From: Caulobacteraceae bacterium
GTDB taxonomy: Bacteria; Pseudomonadota; Alphaproteobacteria; Caulobacterales; Caulobacteraceae
Direction: 5' to 3'
Assembly (NCBI GenBank): GCA_003136615.1
Contig: PLFA01000036.1
Span: 1 to 8,022, forward strand
Length of the DNA: 8,022 bases
Shown: piece after piece, positions 5,740 to 8,022 of the stretch
Layout: the number at the start of each line of letters is the position of its first letter
Position numbering within the stretch: position 1 is the first letter of the stretch
Position numbers and translations under genes: made by a program
The notes under the pieces: generated by a model
What the model was told of the DNA's origin: nothing
The model's database searches: none
Seen by the model: the letters and a program-made list of their open reading frames with translations, nothing else

Positions 5740-7236
5740 TCAGCGGAGTTGCGGGTGCGTAATGCAAGCCGCGGGCTGAGGAAACCCCAATTTCGAGCCC
5801 GGCCGGCTCAAGCCATTTTCACCGGGCGCCCCGCTTGACCGCGAGGGTTGCGCAAACGACCCTTTCGCTCGCGCCGCGGCACGGCGGACCCGCCCGGCGA
5901 GGCAGGCATAGCGGGTCTCCTCCGCGATTGTCAGGGCTGTGTCCCAGGCGGGCTCACCGGCCCTCATCGGGTCGCCGCGCAGGGCGGGGATCGTGCGGAT
6001 AAAGTCCCGGCATGTGTCAAAGACGACCAGCCGGGGTCCATCCCCATCCCCGGCGATCCGGGCGCGCATCCGATCCCAGGCCCCCCCGCGCGGATACGCA
6101 CCGGAAGGGTCCGGCGGCGCGAAATGGACCCCGAGCCTGCTCATCTCCGCGGCGATGCTCTCGCCGTCTTCCTCGCAGAAGAGGGCGGGATCGGCGATGC
6201 CGATGGGGAAAGGCTCGTCCTTCTGACGCGCAAGGATCGCCTCGGCGATATCCTCCGGGGTCAAGTCCAGGCGCTCGCCGGTCCGGGGATCAGCCCCATA
6301 CCATTCCCGATAGCGCACCAGGGCGCCGGCCCTAACCCTGAGGTCGCCGACGCGAAACGGCGCCGGGGCCACGGCCCACCAGCCGACGCTGAAGGGCTGG
6401 TCCACGCCACAGGCCAGGGTGCGGATCCGCGTCCAGGACTTGGGTATGGGGAATGGCGCCAGGATATTGCGCGCGCTCCACCCCTCGAAAAACGGGTCCT
6501 GGACCACGTTCCAGTCCCCCGTCAGGGCGGCGGCCACCCGCGTCGCATCGCCCGAACGCTTCAGGCGGGCGACATAGCCGGGGTCCCGCGCCAGAAGGGC
6601 CGGATTGCTTTCAAGGCGGGCGGGAATGAACTGGCGTTCTCCGCGAAATCGTGAGCCGTCGAGGGGGCATTTGAAGAGCCGCACGAGAGGGTTTGAGAGC
6701 CCCGGATCGATATAGCGCCGCTTCACCCAGACGTGGCCCGGCCCGCCCGGATGGCAGGTGGCGCGAAAGCCGCAGGGCGCGCCCTCGGCGCTTCGCAAAG
6801 TCGCCATGAGCATGTCGACGGGAACCGGCGAGGGGAACTGGTTCAGCTCCTCCACATAGACCCTGGTATAGGAATGGCCCTGATAGTTTTCGGCGGCGGC
6901 GTCATTGTTCAGATGCCCGAAAGAAAGACAGGCCCCGCTCGGCCATTCAAAGGCGGATCGGCTCCTGATCCAGCGTGCGCCCTGGGGCCCAAAGACCTCC
7001 CGCGCCCGCGCCACGGTGGGCTCCAGCGCCACCCGCATGCGCGCCACCAGAAGCCCCTGGGCCGCATCGCTCCACTTGGCCGCATGGCGCGCGAAATCCC
7101 CGAGCAGCGCGTCCGTCTTTCCCCCGCCCCGCGCGCCGCCATAGATGACCTCCAGGGCCCCGCTGTCCACGAAGTCTGTCTGTGGACCCGGCTGCGGCGT
7201 CCAGCCTGGCGGATAGGCTGAGTCGTTTGCGTACAT
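5740..7236 (-). CDS. Orphan phage-type terminase large subunit, probably nuclease-defective
   Basis: Terminase large subunits package phage DNA with an N-terminal ATPase and a C-terminal RNase H-like nuclease. The 498 residues contain the family N-terminus (WTPQPGPQ, 12-19) and Walker A G33GARGGGKT41. A Walker B-like segment is VYVEELNQF (126-134) with E130 as the likely catalytic glutamate. The motif ATCHPGGPGHVWVKRRYIDP (159-178) follows. The nuclease half is recognisable from PFSVGWWAV (281-289), IADPALF (347-353) and LVVFDTCRDFIRTIPAL (403-419). From memory, relatives read R-x-F-D-W-G before PFSVGWW; here it is RTLACG, so alanine 275 replaces the aspartate. Relatives also have EDH-x-AD before the RYAC motif; here it is ALTIAEETRYAC. 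D349 and D407 remain. The last 50 residues are low in recognisable motifs. There is no small terminase, portal or capsid gene nearby. ATG 7236 lies just below a strong-looking promoter. A domesticated prophage remnant is likely; activity is unknown. Confidence 0.88.
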   Translation of the reverse strand: MYANDSAYPPGWTPQPGPQTDFVDSGALEVIYGGARGGGKTDALLGDFARHAAKWSDAAQGLLVARMRVALEPTVARAREVFGPQGARWIRSRSAFEWPSGACLSFGHLNNDAAAENYQGHSYTRVYVEELNQFPSPVPVDMLMATLRSAEGAPCGFRATCHPGGPGHVWVKRRYIDPGLSNPLVRLFKCPLDGSRFRGERQFIPARLESNPALLARDPGYVARLKRSGDATRVAAALTGDWNVVQDPFFEGWSARNILAPFPIPKSWTRIRTLACGVDQPFSVGWWAVAPAPFRVGDLRVRAGALVRYREWYGADPRTGERLDLTPEDIAEAILARQKDEPFPIGIADPALFCEEDGESIAAEMSRLGVHFAPPDPSGAYPRGGAWDRMRARIAGDGDGPRLVVFDTCRDFIRTIPALRGDPMRAGEPAWDTALTIAEETRYACLAGRVRRAAARAKGSFAQPSRSSGAPGENGLSRPGSKLGFPQPAACITHPQLR

Positions 7237-7243
7237 GAGTTAT

Positions 7244-7271
7244 ATTATGCAAATATTTTGCAAAACGTCAA
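7244..7271 (-). promoter_or_regulatory. Sigma70-like promoter of the terminase gene, leaderless layout
   Basis: On the minus strand TTGACG (7271-7266) is followed after 16 bases by CATAAT (7249-7244), each matching five of six consensus positions. The block is AT-rich in an otherwise GC-rich window. Only seven bases (ATAACTC) separate the -10 box from the ATG at 7236, so transcription would begin at or next to the start codon. No Shine-Dalgarno sequence is present, which fits a leaderless mRNA. Confidence 0.6.
7248..7262. promoter_or_regulatory. Operator-like palindrome in the promoter spacer
   Basis: TGCAAA-TAT-TTTGCA has perfect six-base arms around a three-base centre. It sits between the -35 and -10 boxes of the terminase promoter and overlaps the -10 box by two bases. 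A dimeric repressor bound there would block RNA polymerase. The regulator is unknown and none is encoded in this window. An AT-rich palindrome of this size can arise by chance, so the role is inferred from its position. Confidence 0.45.
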
Positions 7272-7302
7272 TATCTATGTGGAGCGCTCAGGTCGAGCCC
7301 AT

Positions 7303-7317
7303 GGCGAAAAACTCGCC
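7303..7317 (-). terminator. Small stem-loop after mutL
   Basis: On the minus strand GGCGA-GTTTT-TCGCC forms a perfect five-base stem six bases after the mutL stop codon. The T residues are in the loop rather than after the stem, so this is at best a weak or factor-dependent terminator. It lies between the mutL end and the terminase promoter, where a transcript boundary would make sense. Confidence 0.3.
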
Positions 7318-7322
7318 CCCCG

Positions 7323-8022
7323 TCACCGTCGTCCGAACAGCCGCTCGATGTCCGCCAGCTTGAGCTCCACGTAGGTCGGGCGGCCGTGATTGCATTGGCC
7401 GGAGAGGGGGGTGGCCTCCATGGCGCGGAGGAGGGCGTCCATCTCGGCGGCCTGGAGGCGGCGGCCAGCGCGGACGGAGCCGTGGCAGGCCATGGTGGAG
7501 CAGACCTGCGCCAAGCGCTCGCCAAGGATCAGGGGCGCATCGTTCTCCGCCAGATCATCGGCGATGTCGCGCACGAGGCCCGCCACATCGGTCTCGCCGA
7601 GGAGGGCGGGGGTCTCGCGGATGAGGACCGCGCCGGGGCCAAAGGGTTCGAGGCTCAGCCCAAGCGCCGCGAGGTCGTCGGCCCTGGCGCAGAGCCGTTC
7701 GGCCTCGGCGGGGTCCAGCTCCACGACTTCCGGCAGGAGCAGGGCCTGGCGGGTGACTTCGCCCTTCGCCATCTGGGCCTTCATGTCTTCATAGACGAGG
7801 CGCTCATGGGCGGCGTGCTGATCGACGATGACGATGCCGTCGGCAGTCTGGGCGATGATGTAGGTTTCGTGCAGCTGCGCGCGGGCGACGCCGAGCGGCA
7901 ACGCTTCGGTCTCGTGCGAAACGGGTGCTGCCTCGACCCGGGCCGAAAGCGCAGTGGCCGCATTCCCCGCAAACAGCGGTGCGTGATAGTCGCGCGCCGG
8001 CTCGGCAAAGCCGCGCGGCGGC
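7323..8022 (-). CDS. mutL: DNA mismatch repair protein MutL, C-terminal part (5' end beyond window)
   Basis: MutL couples mismatch recognition by MutS to strand excision. The 232 residues in view are the C-terminal dimerisation domain and part of the linker; the ATPase domain lies beyond the right edge. The first 40 or so visible residues are Ala/Pro-rich, as expected for the linker. The domain opens with LGVARAQLHETYIIAQTADGIVIVDQHAAHERLVYE. The motif D-Q-H-A-x2-E-x4-E is complete at 7788-7823 and defines the metal-dependent nicking endonuclease found in MutL proteins of bacteria without MutH. The associated CHGSVRAG, QCNHGRPT and terminal ERLFGRR motifs are also present, so the endonuclease site looks intact. 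The frame is open to the window edge; an internal TTG at 7901 is not a plausible start. The gene ends 86 bases before the terminase ATG on the same strand. Confidence 0.96.
   Translation of the reverse strand, partial: PPRGFAEPARDYHAPLFAGNAATALSARVEAAPVSHETEALPLGVARAQLHETYIIAQTADGIVIVDQHAAHERLVYEDMKAQMAKGEVTRQALLLPEVVELDPAEAERLCARADDLAALGLSLEPFGPGAVLIRETPALLGETDVAGLVRDIADDLAENDAPLILGERLAQVCSTMACHGSVRAGRRLQAAEMDALLRAMEATPLSGQCNHGRPTYVELKLADIERLFGRR

Noticed and set aside
5722..5752. Stem-loop with an adjacent homopolymer run at the terminase stop codon as a terminator
   Set aside because: In the direction of terminase transcription the stem is followed by A residues, not T, and on the plus strand the T-run precedes the stem. 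It is not an intrinsic terminator in either direction.
5705..5767. Longer receptor start at ATG 5767
   Set aside because: It would place 21 polar residues before a clean signal peptide and overlap the terminase end; ATG 5704 begins right at the signal peptide.
4118..5779. A 553-codon open frame on the plus strand
   Set aside because: It is antisense to the receptor gene, whose signal peptide, TonB box, plug and barrel motifs are convincing. Long antisense frames are common at this GC content and its translation shows no recognisable domain.
5848..6654. A 268-codon open frame on the plus strand
   Set aside because: It is antisense to the terminase gene, low in complexity, and matches no family I recognise.
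5740..7236. Gene transfer agent terminase
   Set aside because: The N-terminal motifs (PQPGPQ, GGARGGGKT) differ from the Rhodobacter-type GTA terminase as I remember it, and no other GTA gene is nearby.
1..8022. CRISPR array, tRNA or rRNA genes, insertion sequence, toxin-antitoxin pair
   Set aside because: I saw no regularly spaced direct repeats, no tRNA- or rRNA-like sequence, no transposase and no small paired genes. The few gaps are all under 100 bases.

Overview
The window is GC-rich and densely coding, and it looks like alphaproteobacterial chromosome. It carries housekeeping RNA-modification genes (tadA, an RsuA/RluB-type pseudouridine synthase, rsmD), the 3' end of mutL, and a large TonB-dependent receptor. 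It also has a dispersed repeat of a kind I associate with alphaproteobacteria. Caulobacterales or a relative is my best guess, but that rests on gene content and order from memory, not on a search.

Layout, left to right. Positions 1-409 (-) hold the N-terminal 136 residues of TadA, running off the left edge. The pseudouridine synthase gene (398-1456, +) starts inside tadA, so the two divergent genes overlap at their 5' ends. Its last 14 codons coincide with a palindromic repeat (1412-1453), and an inverted, more diverged copy lies at 1504-1547. A CPBP-family membrane protease gene (1554-2582, -) sits between the pseudouridine synthase and rsmD (2617-3180, +). A terminator-like hairpin with a T-run (2546-2564) stands upstream of rsmD. 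rsmD and the receptor gene converge on a GC-rich inverted repeat (3187-3224).

The right half is all on the minus strand. In transcription order it reads mutL 3' end (7323 to beyond 8022), a lone phage-type terminase large subunit gene (5740-7236), and the TonB-dependent receptor gene (3239-5704). The terminase has no phage neighbours in view. It keeps its ATPase motifs but appears to lack two of the acidic residues expected in the nuclease domain. It is preceded by a good sigma70-like promoter with a perfect-armed palindrome in the spacer, placed so close to the ATG that the mRNA would be leaderless.

TadA, the pseudouridine synthase and RsmD all modify the translation apparatus (tRNA wobble base, 23S rRNA, 16S rRNA), and MutL works in mismatch repair. 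The CPBP protease, terminase and receptor look like accessory genes placed among these core genes. I see no tRNA, rRNA, CRISPR array or insertion sequence, and no stretch over 300 bases lacks a gene. I do not see a clear new multi-gene system. The most unusual item is the isolated, probably nuclease-defective terminase with its own regulated-looking promoter.
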